A stretch of DNA of 64,000 nt from Agathobaculum sp. Marseille-P7918 (GTDB lineage: Bacteria; Bacillota; Clostridia; Oscillospirales; Butyricicoccaceae): positions 1-64,000 of the forward strand of contig NZ_UYYD01000007.1 in assembly GCF_900625105.1 (NCBI RefSeq), given 5' to 3'. Under the pieces are notes generated by a model that was not told the DNA's origin, searched no databases, and saw only the letters and a program-made list of their open reading frames with translations. Positions 47,785 through 56,177 of the stretch are shown piece after piece. The position numbers and the translations under genes are program-made. The stretch's first letter is position 1. Each line of letters starts with the position of its first letter.

Positions 47785-48585
47785 TCAGATGATGTGCTTC
47801 TTCAGAAGCTCAGCAGCGAGGGTCTCGCAAGTGGTCTTGTCAGCGCCCTCGAGCATCTTGCCCTGGCCCTTCTGCGGGGGCGTAAAGGACTTGAAGATGT
47901 TGGTGGGAGAACCCTTCAGGCCGATGGTGGTGGGATCGATCAGCGGATCGTCCTTGAGGGTGTTGTAATCATAAACGGTAACCGGCTTGGAGTAGCAATC
48001 CATGATGCCGCCCAGAGACATGTAACGCGGTGCGTTCAGCTCCTTGATGCAGGTCAGCAGGCAGGGAGTCTGGGTCTGGATGGTCATGTAGCCGTCCTCG
48101 AGCATACGCTTAACGGTGACGGTGTTGCCTTCCTTCTTGATGTCGGCAGCGTAGGAAATCTGCGGAATGTGCAGCTTCTCAGCGATCTGAGAGCCTACCT
48201 GCGCGGTATCGCCGTCGATTGCCTGACGGCCGCAGAATACGATGTCGTCGTCCTCGAGGCCGATCTTGTTGATCGCAGCCGCGAGAATCTGGGAGGTAGC
48301 AAAGGTATCCGAACCGCCGAACTCACGAGCGGAAACCAGAACGCCTTCGTCCGCGCCGCGCGCGATCAGCTCGCGGAGCATGCCTTCTGCCGGCGCCGGG
48401 CCCATGGTGACAACGACAACCTTGCAGCCGGTCTCGTCCTTGAGCTTGAGGGCAGCCTCAACCGCGTTGAGGTCGTCCGGGTTGGTGATGGTCTGCATGG
48501 ATGCGCGGTTCAGGGTGCCATCCGGATTGACTGCAACCTTACCGGAGGTATCCGGAACCTGCTTTACACAAACAATAGCCTTCAT
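47785..48585 (-). CDS. etfB: Electron transfer flavoprotein beta subunit
   Basis: 266 residues; AAGGAGGAAAA upstream. The EtfB pattern is clear: MKAIVCVKQVPDTSGKVAVNPDGTLNR, DLNAVEAALKLKDETG, FCGRQAIDGDTAQVGSQIAEKL. In clostridial Bcd/Etf this subunit binds the FAD that takes electrons from NADH. 18 bases separate it from etfA. Confidence 0.96.
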   Translation of the reverse strand: MKAIVCVKQVPDTSGKVAVNPDGTLNRASMQTITNPDDLNAVEAALKLKDETGCKVVVVTMGPAPAEGMLRELIARGADEGVLVSAREFGGSDTFATSQILAAAINKIGLEDDDIVFCGRQAIDGDTAQVGSQIAEKLHIPQISYAADIKKEGNTVTVKRMLEDGYMTIQTQTPCLLTCIKELNAPRYMSLGGIMDCYSKPVTVYDYNTLKDDPLIDPTTIGLKGSPTNIFKSFTPPQKGQGKMLEGADKTTCETLAAELLKKHII

Positions 48586-48607
48586 AGTTCAGTTTTCCTC
48601 CTTATCC

Positions 48608-49759
48608 TTAGCGCAGAACCTGACCAGCGATGACCATTCTCTGAACCTGAGAAGTGCCTTCGTAGATCTCGGTGATCTTGGCGTCACGCATCATGCGCTC
48701 CATCGGGTACTCACGGATGTAACCGTAGCCGCCGTAGATCTGAACGCACTTGGTGGTAACGTCCATTGCAACCTCAGAAGCGTACAGCTTCGCCATAGCA
48801 GCTTCCTTGGTGAACGGCAGACCAACGTCGTGGTTGAACGCAGCGCGGCGAACCAGTAGACGAGCAGCATCGATCTGGGTGTACATATCGGCTACCATCC
48901 ACTGCAGGCCCTGGAACTTGTCCAGCGTTCTGCCGAACTGAACGCGCTCCTTCATGTACTGGATCGCCTTATCCAGAGCGCCCTGCGCGATGCCGAGTGC
49001 CTGAGAAGCGATACCGATACGGCCGCCGTCCAGCGTCATCATAGCAATCTTAAAGCCGCCGTTCTCCTTGCCGAGCAGACGGTCAGCCGGCAGATGCACG
49101 TCTTCAAAGATCAGCTCAGCGGTCTGAGAACCACGGATGCCCATCTTGTGCTCGATCTTGCCGATGGAGAAGCCCGGATCGTCCTTGTCAACGATGAAGG
49201 CGGAAATGCCCTTGTTGCCCTTGGACTTATCGGTCATGGCGAAAACAACGTAAGTATCCGCGCGGCCGCCGCCGGTGATGAACACCTTGGTGCCGTTGAG
49301 GATGTAGGAACCGTCCGGCTGCTTGACAGCAACGCTCTGCTGTGCAGCGGAGTCAGTGCCCGCGTTCGGCTCGGTCAGGCCGAATGCGCCGATCTTCGCG
49401 CCTTCCTTGGGCTCGATCAGCGGGCGCAGCCACTTTTCCTTCTGCTCTTCGGTACCGAACGCGTAGATCGGCCAAGCGCCCAGCGTGCCATGAGCGGACA
49501 TGATGCCGCCGGTGGTCGCGCAAACGCGGCTCATCTCTTCGATTGCGATCGAATAGCAGATGTAGTTACCGCCGGAGCCGCCGACTTCCTTCGGGAACTG
49601 AATGCCCATCAGGCCGTACTTCATCAGCTTCTGGACAGTCTCTTCCGGATAGCGCTCCTGCTCGTCGATCTCTGCTGCGAGCGGCTCTACTTCGTTAAGC
49701 GCGAACTCACGGCACATCTTCTGGAACAGTGCTTCTTCTTTTGTAAGCCTAAAATCCAT
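48608..49759 (-). CDS. bcd: Short-chain acyl-CoA (probably butyryl-CoA) dehydrogenase
   Basis: 383 residues from ATG 49759 (MDFRLTKEEALFQKMCREFA), with GGGAGG upstream; a longer in-frame reading upstream runs into the leader and is rejected. Standard acyl-CoA dehydrogenase order: all-alpha N-terminus, GAFGLTEPNAGTDS, YILNGTKVFITGGGRADTYVVFAMTD, RIGIASQALGIAQGALD, and CVQIYGGYGYIREYPMERMMRDAKITEIYEGTSQVQRMVI with the catalytic Glu region. Placed before etfB and etfA, it is most likely the crotonyl-CoA-reducing enzyme of butyrate synthesis. crt, hbd and thl are not in the window. Confidence 0.93.
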   Translation of the reverse strand: MDFRLTKEEALFQKMCREFALNEVEPLAAEIDEQERYPEETVQKLMKYGLMGIQFPKEVGGSGGNYICYSIAIEEMSRVCATTGGIMSAHGTLGAWPIYAFGTEEQKEKWLRPLIEPKEGAKIGAFGLTEPNAGTDSAAQQSVAVKQPDGSYILNGTKVFITGGGRADTYVVFAMTDKSKGNKGISAFIVDKDDPGFSIGKIEHKMGIRGSQTAELIFEDVHLPADRLLGKENGGFKIAMMTLDGGRIGIASQALGIAQGALDKAIQYMKERVQFGRTLDKFQGLQWMVADMYTQIDAARLLVRRAAFNHDVGLPFTKEAAMAKLYASEVAMDVTTKCVQIYGGYGYIREYPMERMMRDAKITEIYEGTSQVQRMVIAGQVLR

Positions 49760-49799
49760 GCCATATACCTCCCAAAAAATATTCGCGGGTGTACAGAAA

Positions 49800-49840
49800 A
49801 ACACAGCGCCCGATGCCCATGGGCCGGAGCGCTGTGGCCT
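49800..49840 (-). terminator. Terminator-like hairpin in the leader of the bcd operon
   Basis: On the minus strand CACAGCGC (49836-49829), an inner GCCC/GGGC stem, then GCGCTGTG and TTTTT. It lies between the promoter and the bcd ribosome site, inside the 5' leader. An outer pair GGGTGT/ACACCC can close around it, so alternative folds are possible. This is how attenuators look, but no ligand family was recognised. Confidence 0.55.
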
Positions 49841-49875
49841 GAGCCAACACCCTACTTTGGAGCATGTCTACTTAT

Positions 49876-49914
49876 ATTATACCGGTTGCCGGGAATATGT
49901 CAAGGATTTAACAG
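49876..49914 (-). promoter_or_regulatory. bcd operon promoter with Rex-like site
   Basis: Perfect hexamers TTGACA (49903-49898) and TATAAT (49881-49876), 16 bases apart, on the minus strand. Overlapping the -35 is CTGTTAAATCCTTGACAT (49914-49897), which matches the Rex consensus TTGTTAA-N4-TTAACAA at 11 of 14 half-site positions. Rex represses butyrate genes in clostridia when NADH is low, so this placement makes sense (inference). Confidence 0.6.
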
Positions 49915-50110
49915 ACTTTTGCGTGAGAATTTCGGCCCGCTTTTTTCGCTCGCCGTTCGGGATTTTACGCCGCGTGAAATCCCGTCTTTTGTTTCCGATT
50001 TGTATAACTTTCCGTCGGTTCCCGCCGCATGTTTTTCGCGTTTTTCACATATTCCGCGCCTTCTGTGCATAAGAAGCAAGGAAAGCGTATCGATAAAGGA
50101 GGAGAAGCAT

Positions 50111-51757
50111 ATGTGTGGAATCGGCGGCTTTGTCGATTACGAACACGACGCGCGCCGCTATGCGTCGGCGGCAAAGCGCATGCAGCGCAGCCTGACGCCG
50201 CGCGGCCCGGACGCGGCAGGCGAATATCAGGATGAGGACGCGGTTCTCGTGCACCGCCGCCTGATCGTCATCGACCCGGACGGCGGTGCGCAGCCTATGT
50301 ACGCACCGGACGGGAATACCGTGCTGGTATATAACGGAGAGTTATATAATACCGAAGAAATACGAAACGACCTACTCGCCCGCGGGCACACCTTCCGCGG
50401 CCACTCGGACACCGAAGTGCTGCTGCACGCCTTTCTCGAGTGGGACACGGACGCCTTCGAGCGCCTCAACGGCATTTTCGCCTTTGCCCTCTGGCAGAAG
50501 AAGGAGCGGCGGCTCATCCTGTGCCGCGACCGGCTGGGCGTTAAGCCCCTGTTCGTCGCGCGCGTGCACGGCGGACTGGTGTTCGGCTCGACGATCGGCA
50601 CCGTGCTGTGCCATCCGGCGGTCGAACCCGAGGTCGATGCGGACGGTCTGCGCGCCGTGCTGCTGCTCGGCCCCGCGCGCCCGCCCGCATCCGGTGTGTT
50701 CCGGCAGATCGAATCCCTGCTGCCCGGGCACTGGGCCGAACTCACCCCCGAGGGCTATGCCGACCGTACTTACTGGAAGCTGGAAGCGCACGAGCATCCG
50801 GACGATCTGGGCGCCACGATCGCGCGCACGCACGAGCTGATCTGCGACGCCACGCAGCGGCAGCTGGTCTCGGACGTCCCGCTCGCCTGCTTTTTGTCCG
50901 GCGGACTGGATTCGTCCATCCTGTCCATGCTTGCCGCCAAAAATTACGCCGCGCGCGGCGAAACGCTGCGCACCTGGTCGGTCGATTACCGCGACAACGA
51001 CAAGTATTTCACCAAAAACAGCTTCCAGCCCAACAGCGATAACGAATTCATCCAGATGATGGTCGATGCGCTCGGCACCGAGCACCACAACGTCGTCATC
51101 GAGCCGGACGCCCTGTGCGCCGCGCTGCTGCCCGCGACCGACGCGCGCGACCTGCCCGGCATGGCGGACGTGGATTCGTCGCTGCTGCTGTTCTGCGCGG
51201 CGGTCAAAAACGGCGGCACGACCGTGTGCCTGTCCGGCGAGTGCGCCGACGAGCTGTTCGGCGGCTATCCGTGGTATCACCGCGAGGAGATTTTGTTTGA
51301 GGACACCTTCCCGTGGTCGCGCTCGGTCGATCTGCGGCTCGGCCTGCTCGCGCCCGGCGTGGTGCAGGACGGCGCGGCATTTGTCCGCGAACACTATCTC
51401 GCCACCTGCCGCCGCGCGGAAAAGCTGCCATCCGACAGCAAGAAAGACGCCCGCATGCGCGAAATGTTCGTGCTCAATTTGGACTGGTTTATGGCAACGC
51501 TGCTCGAAGCAAGCGTTGCACAGGGATACTCCCCTTCCGGTGCTGCGCAAAAAAGCAGCCGCAGGTTCTCTGCGGCTGCTTTTTTGTTGTCTGTCTTGCG
51601 TGTGATATGCTCAGTGGAAGATTTCCCACTGCGTTTCCTTGTCAAACAGGTGCATTTTGTTTTTGTCCAACGCAAACGTCGCCTGCTCACCGGCCTGTCC
51701 GCGGAAGCGCGCCGGCACGCGTGCGATCAGCTTGGTGCCCTTGCACTCCAGATATAA
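50111..51757 (+). pseudogene. asnB: Asparagine synthetase (glutamine-hydrolysing), 3'-truncated
   Basis: Start MCGIGGFVDYEHDARRY with Cys2 nucleophile; AAAGGAGG upstream. The glutaminase domain is complete (RGPDAAG, VYNGELYN, SDTEVLLH) and the synthetase domain starts well (CFLSGGLDSS, DVDSSLLLF, SGECADELFGGYPWY, MFVLNLDWFMATLLE). After about residue 467 the family's usual end (the segment with RMSM..EVRVPF, roughly 120-150 residues) is missing; the frame instead reads through the terminator at 51549-51585 and antisense into the next gene. The shorter protein is probably non-functional, though the glutaminase could still act. Confidence 0.8.
51549..51585. terminator. Bidirectional terminator between asnB and the ABC ATPase gene
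   Basis: A 16-bp perfect stem AAAAAAGCAGCCGCAG (51549-51564) with CTGCGGCTGCTTTTTT (51570-51585), loop GTTCT. Works for both converging genes. Confidence 0.9.
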
Positions 51758-52723
51758 GTAGATCTCCGAACCCATCAACTCGGCAATGTCGATATCCGCG
51801 TGTACAATGCTGTCCGCGCTGGCCTCGAGGAAAATCTCCTCTGTGTGCAGGTCCTCCGGACGGATGCCGAGCACCACGTCCACACCCACATACTTGTCCA
51901 GCACGGCTTGATCGGCCTTGCCCTCGGGCACCGGGATGCTGAAGCCCAGAAAATCGATGAAATACCGGTCGTTTTCCTTGCGCAGCTGCGCGTCGATGAA
52001 GTTCATCTGCGGCGACCCGATGAAGCCGGCCACAAACAGATTGCACGGATAATCATACAGGTTCTGCGGCGTATCCGCCTGCTGGATGATGCCGTCCTTC
52101 ATGACCACGATGCGGTCGCCCATGGTCATCGCTTCGGTCTGATCGTGCGTGACATAGACGAACGTGGTGTCCAGCCGCTTGTGCAGCCGGATGATCTCGC
52201 TGCGCATCGCGGTGCGCAGCTTGGCGTCCAGGTTGGACAGCGGCTCGTCCAGCAGAAAGACCGCCGGATTGCGCACCATGGCGCGGCCCAGTGCCACGCG
52301 CTGCCGCTGGCCGCCGGAAAGCGCCTTGGGCTTGCGGTCAAGCAGCGGCTCCAGATCGAGCACGCGCGCTGCCTCGTGCACCTTGCGGTCGATCTCGTCC
52401 TTGGGCATTTTGCGCAGCGACAAGCCGAACGCGATGTTTTTATATACAGTCATATGCGGATACAGGGCATAGTTCTGGAACACCATCGCAATATCGCGGT
52501 CCTTCGGCGCGACCCCGTTGACCAGCCGGTCGCCGATGAACAGCTCGCCTTCCGTGATATCCTCCAGACCCGCGATCATGCGCAGGGTGGTCGATTTGCC
52601 GCAGCCGGACGGCCCGACCAGAATGACGAACTCTTTATCCTTGATCTCCAGATTCAGGTCGGGGATAACCTCGACCCCGCCCGGATATACCTTTTTTACA
52701 TGCTTGAATGTAATGCCTGCCAT
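51611..52723 (-). CDS. Sugar ABC transporter ATPase (MsmX/UgpC type)
   Basis: 370 residues. Walker A GPSGCGKST (37-45), Q-loop FQNYALYPHMTV, signature LSGGQRQR (135-142), Walker B FLLDE (156-160), H-loop VTHDQTEAMTM, then a C-terminal TOBE/OB regulatory region (VLGIRPEDLHTEEIFLEA). This is the MalK/MsmX/UgpC type that energises carbohydrate permeases. Last gene of the four-gene transporter unit, 16 bases after the second permease. Confidence 0.95.
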   Translation of the reverse strand: MAGITFKHVKKVYPGGVEVIPDLNLEIKDKEFVILVGPSGCGKSTTLRMIAGLEDITEGELFIGDRLVNGVAPKDRDIAMVFQNYALYPHMTVYKNIAFGLSLRKMPKDEIDRKVHEAARVLDLEPLLDRKPKALSGGQRQRVALGRAMVRNPAVFLLDEPLSNLDAKLRTAMRSEIIRLHKRLDTTFVYVTHDQTEAMTMGDRIVVMKDGIIQQADTPQNLYDYPCNLFVAGFIGSPQMNFIDAQLRKENDRYFIDFLGFSIPVPEGKADQAVLDKYVGVDVVLGIRPEDLHTEEIFLEASADSIVHADIDIAELMGSEIYLYLECKGTKLIARVPARFRGQAGEQATFALDKNKMHLFDKETQWEIFH

Positions 52724-52739
52724 ATGTTATCGCTCCTTC

Positions 52740-53591
52740 TCATTCTTTGACCGCGCCTGCCGTCAGGCTGGATACTACCTGTTCCTGGAACAATGCGAAT
52801 ATCACAATGCTGGGGATGACGGCGATCGTGATCGCCGCGAACATGGCGGTATAGTTAAAGCTGAACTGCGACGTGAAATAGCTCAGCGACAGCGGAAGCG
52901 TACGGGCATCCTGTCCGCTCGTCAGGATCAACGCAAAGGTGAATTCATTCCAGTTGTTCAAAAATGCCAGCACGGCAGCGCTCGCCAGACCGCCCTTGGC
53001 GCAGGGCAGCATGATCTGGAAGAACGTGCGGACAAAGCCCGCGCCGTCCACATACGCCGCTTCTTCCAGACTTCTGGGGATGGAGAGGAAGGTACTGCGC
53101 AAAATCAGCAGCGACATCGGCAGATTCAGCGCGGTGTATACCAGAATCAGTCCGGTTTTGGTGTCCGTCAAGCCCAGATTGTTGATGACGAGATACACCG
53201 GGTTGAGCAGCGCGGTCATCGGCACAACCATGGACAGCGACAGCAGCCAGAACAGAATATTCTTGCCCCGGAACTGGCACCGCGCAAAAACGTACGCCGC
53301 CATGGCCAGAAACAGCACATTGGCCACGGTTGCCACGCTGCTGATGATGACACTGTTGACAAAATACTTCAGAATCGGCGAAATTGCGATCGCCTGTTCA
53401 TATCCGGTGAACTTGAAACTGGTGGGAAGCGAAATTCCGTCGGTCAGGATTTCCGCATTGGTTTTAAAGGAAGACATGACAACCCAAACGATCGGAAATA
53501 ATGCAACGATCACGCACAGCGCCAGAAATATATATTTCAAAATCATCAGCAGGCGGCCTCTGTTGGTCAACTGCCCCCAAGTTCTATTCAT
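52740..53591 (-). CDS. Sugar ABC permease (MalG type)
   Basis: 283 residues, six membrane segments. The EAA loop reads LEEAAYVDGAGFVRTFFQIMLPCAKGG, the ATPase-contact motif of carbohydrate permeases, and LNNWNEFTFALIL is typical of the MalG/LacG subgroup. Starts 12 bases after the MalF-type gene; GAGGAGG upstream. Confidence 0.93.
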   Translation of the reverse strand: MNRTWGQLTNRGRLLMILKYIFLALCVIVALFPIVWVVMSSFKTNAEILTDGISLPTSFKFTGYEQAIAISPILKYFVNSVIISSVATVANVLFLAMAAYVFARCQFRGKNILFWLLSLSMVVPMTALLNPVYLVINNLGLTDTKTGLILVYTALNLPMSLLILRSTFLSIPRSLEEAAYVDGAGFVRTFFQIMLPCAKGGLASAAVLAFLNNWNEFTFALILTSGQDARTLPLSLSYFTSQFSFNYTAMFAAITIAVIPSIVIFALFQEQVVSSLTAGAVKE

Positions 53592-53603
53592 TGCAAAGCC
53601 TCC

Positions 53604-54476
53604 TCAATAATCTTCCTGGCCGACCTTGAGCGTCTTGTTTATGATTACCATTGCAATCGTACCCAAGACAATGATCATCACGCCGATCGTGTTGGCATAG
53701 CCGTAGTTGTTTTCCGACATGAAGGTGCCGTACAGCAGCAGCGGCAGATTGGTCGTCGCGCGGCCGGGACCGCCGTTGGTCGTAATATAAATGAGGTCAA
53801 ACATCTGCAGCATATAGGTTGCCGCCATGACCATAGTCGTGCCGATGATCTTGCGCAGCAAGGGCAGCATAATCAGCACATCGATCTGGAAATTGGAGGC
53901 GCCGTCCACACGCGCCGCTTCGATCACCGATTCGTTGACCGTCAGCGCTTCCGCCAGCACAAGCGTGGTGGTATAGCCGGCAAACAATGTCCAGATCATG
54001 GTCACCGACGGAAACGCGGTTGATGTTTCCATCAGCCAGTTATGGGTCAGGTTTTCCAGTCCCAATTTGGTCAGGATGGAGTTGACCACACCGAACTGCG
54101 GGTTGAAAATATTGACGAAAATGGTTGCCATCGCCGCGTTGGAAATGATGCTGGGCACCATATAGGCGGTGCGGACGAATTTCCAGCCGCGCGGCTTTTT
54201 ATAGAGGATGAGAGCGATAAAGACGCCCAGGCCGACATGCACAGTGCAGTGGATCAGGATCCAGATCACGGTGTTGGCCAGCGCCTGCCGGAAGTTGGCA
54301 TCGTGAAACAGGGTGATGTAATTTTGCAGTCCGATAAACTGCATGTGGTCGGATGAGAGCCGGTATTCGCACAGCGAAGTGACAAATACCATTACCAGCG
54401 GCACGGCGTAAATCAGCAGGAACAGGATCACCGCCGGCGCAAGAAAAATCGGGATCCAAACTTTTTTTGTTTTCAT
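53604..54476 (-). CDS. Sugar ABC permease (MalF type)
   Basis: 290 residues, six membrane segments. The start is MKTKKVWIPIFLAPAVILFLLIYAVPLVMVFVTSL; the EAA loop is VIEAARVDGASNFQIDVLIMLPLLRKI; TNGGPGRATTNLPLLLYGTF is a common MalF/UgpA motif. Pairs with the MalG-type permease. Confidence 0.93.
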   Translation of the reverse strand: MKTKKVWIPIFLAPAVILFLLIYAVPLVMVFVTSLCEYRLSSDHMQFIGLQNYITLFHDANFRQALANTVIWILIHCTVHVGLGVFIALILYKKPRGWKFVRTAYMVPSIISNAAMATIFVNIFNPQFGVVNSILTKLGLENLTHNWLMETSTAFPSVTMIWTLFAGYTTTLVLAEALTVNESVIEAARVDGASNFQIDVLIMLPLLRKIIGTTMVMAATYMLQMFDLIYITTNGGPGRATTNLPLLLYGTFMSENNYGYANTIGVMIIVLGTIAMVIINKTLKVGQEDY

Positions 54477-54526
54477 GACGCAATGTCCTTTCTCAGTGTC
54501 CTTTCTATCGATTGCCCGGACAGGAA

Positions 54527-54548
54527 GAGCCCGTCCTCAGACGGGCTC
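54527..54548 (-). terminator. Hairpin between binding-protein and permease genes
   Basis: GAGCCCGTC (54527-54535), loop CTCA, GACGGGCTC (54540-54548), followed by TTCC on the minus strand. A weak or partial terminator here would give more binding protein than permease, common in such operons. Confidence 0.6.
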
Positions 54549-54570
54549 CTCTCAGGATCCAAAAGAATCT

Positions 54571-55887
54571 TTAATTCTTCTGTGCGTTCTCAGTCAGGAT
54601 CTGGCAATACTGCTCAGGCGTGATTTCGCCGGAAGCCAGGCGCGGCAGTTCCTGCGATACGACGTCAAGCAGGTTCGGATACATGGTTGCCTGCAGGTTA
54701 TCGGTGCGAACCTTAGCGGTGGCTGCGAGATCCAGGAACTCCGCCAGCAGCGGATAAGCTTCCTTGGCCTTCTCGGTGATCTCAACCTTGGAGGACGCCG
54801 GGACCATGCCCTGCACTTCCAGCGCAACCTGCTGTGCATGCTCGCTGGTAAAGAACTTCACCATTTCGATCGCGGCTTCTTCCAGCGCCGGATCATCCTG
54901 TTTGGTGACAAAGTAGCCCTGAATCGGAGCGTCGTAAACGAAGCTGCCCGGATAGATCGCTACGCCGACCTTATCGGCAAAGCCGGGAGCCGCCTTGGTC
55001 TCATCCGAGAAATCGCTCATCATCCACGGGCCGTTTGCGATCATCGCTGCCTGCTCGGACAGGAAGTTGTTCGCTGCATGCTCATACTTGCCGCCGATCG
55101 CGTCCTTCGTGGTGTACTCCTGCAGCATCTTCTGCACTTCGCCGGCTGCCTTGATCATGGCCGGATTGTTGTAATCGTCAGGCGTCATCTGCTTGAGGAA
55201 GGCAACGGCATCGTCGCCCTCTGCCGCGACCAGCGCGCCCATCCAGAGCGAAGTGACCCAAGCGGAGTCGGCCGTATCCAGCGCCAGCGGGGTGATGCCC
55301 GCAGCCTTCAGCTTATCGCACTGATCCCAGAACTCATCCCAGGTCGTTGCCGGGCCGGACAGACCGGCTTTCGCAAACAGTTCCTTATTATAGAAGTAAC
55401 CGACCAGGTTGCCTTCGGACGAGGAAGCATAGATCTTGCCGTCACGGCTGTTGGTGGTCATCGCAGCATCCGTGTACAGTTCCTTCCACTCGGGATCGCT
55501 GTTGACCGCGTCGGTCAGGTCAACGACCACGTCCTTGGCCAGCGCCAGATCGAGGAGGTTGTAGCCGCCGCCGTAAACCACCGGAGGCAGATCGCCCGTG
55601 CCGAGCTGTACCTTGATTTTGTCAATGTAGTTCTGATCGCCCGGGACTTCTTCCTTCTCGATGCGGTACTTGCCGGCGTACTGCTCGTTGAATTCACTGA
55701 TCAACTGATCGACAACCGGAGCCGCCGTGTTGACGCCGCACTGGAAGGTTGGATAGTTAATGACGATTTCTTCGCCTGTGCCTTCTGCTTCGCTGCTTCC
55801 CTGTTTTGCTGTGTCTCCCCCACAGCCGGCAAGCATCGTAACTGCCATTGCAGATACCAGACATAATGCAGTGATCCTTTTTTTCAT
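54571..55887 (-). CDS. Sugar-binding lipoprotein of ABC transporter
   Basis: 438 residues; AAGGAGGAAG upstream. Lipoprotein signal (MKKRITALCLVSAMAVTMLAGC, lipid-anchored Cys22). The rest follows the family-1 solute-binding pattern (EEVPGDQNYIDKIKVQLGTGDLPPVVYGGG; TWDEFWDQCDKLKAAGITPLALD; FFTSEHAQQVALEVQGMVPASSKVEI), as in MalE-like oligosaccharide binders. Sugar unknown. First gene of the transporter unit, divergent from its likely two-component regulators. A run TATATAAT lies upstream near 55940-55955. Confidence 0.93.
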   Translation of the reverse strand: MKKRITALCLVSAMAVTMLAGCGGDTAKQGSSEAEGTGEEIVINYPTFQCGVNTAAPVVDQLISEFNEQYAGKYRIEKEEVPGDQNYIDKIKVQLGTGDLPPVVYGGGYNLLDLALAKDVVVDLTDAVNSDPEWKELYTDAAMTTNSRDGKIYASSSEGNLVGYFYNKELFAKAGLSGPATTWDEFWDQCDKLKAAGITPLALDTADSAWVTSLWMGALVAAEGDDAVAFLKQMTPDDYNNPAMIKAAGEVQKMLQEYTTKDAIGGKYEHAANNFLSEQAAMIANGPWMMSDFSDETKAAPGFADKVGVAIYPGSFVYDAPIQGYFVTKQDDPALEEAAIEMVKFFTSEHAQQVALEVQGMVPASSKVEITEKAKEAYPLLAEFLDLAATAKVRTDNLQATMYPNLLDVVSQELPRLASGEITPEQYCQILTENAQKN

Positions 55888-56177
55888 GTTTCTTCCTCCT
55901 TACAACTGTTGATTTACCTAGGTTTCCTCCTTTGTTTTTGTATATTATATATAAATACCCTTGGTTTCGGAATGCACTAATTTGATGGTTTTGCACATTA
56001 TTTTGTCTTTTTCCGCCCTGCTTTTCCCAAATCCGGTTTTTCATGCATTGACGAGAAAAAAATAATACTTTTTTGCACAAATGTAATACAAATTGGCTGT
56101 CTTAATCCTGCGGCAGCGCGTGCTTTGTAAAAGTATGATAAAATAGCATTAAAAGTGATAACATAAGGAGGAATTGA

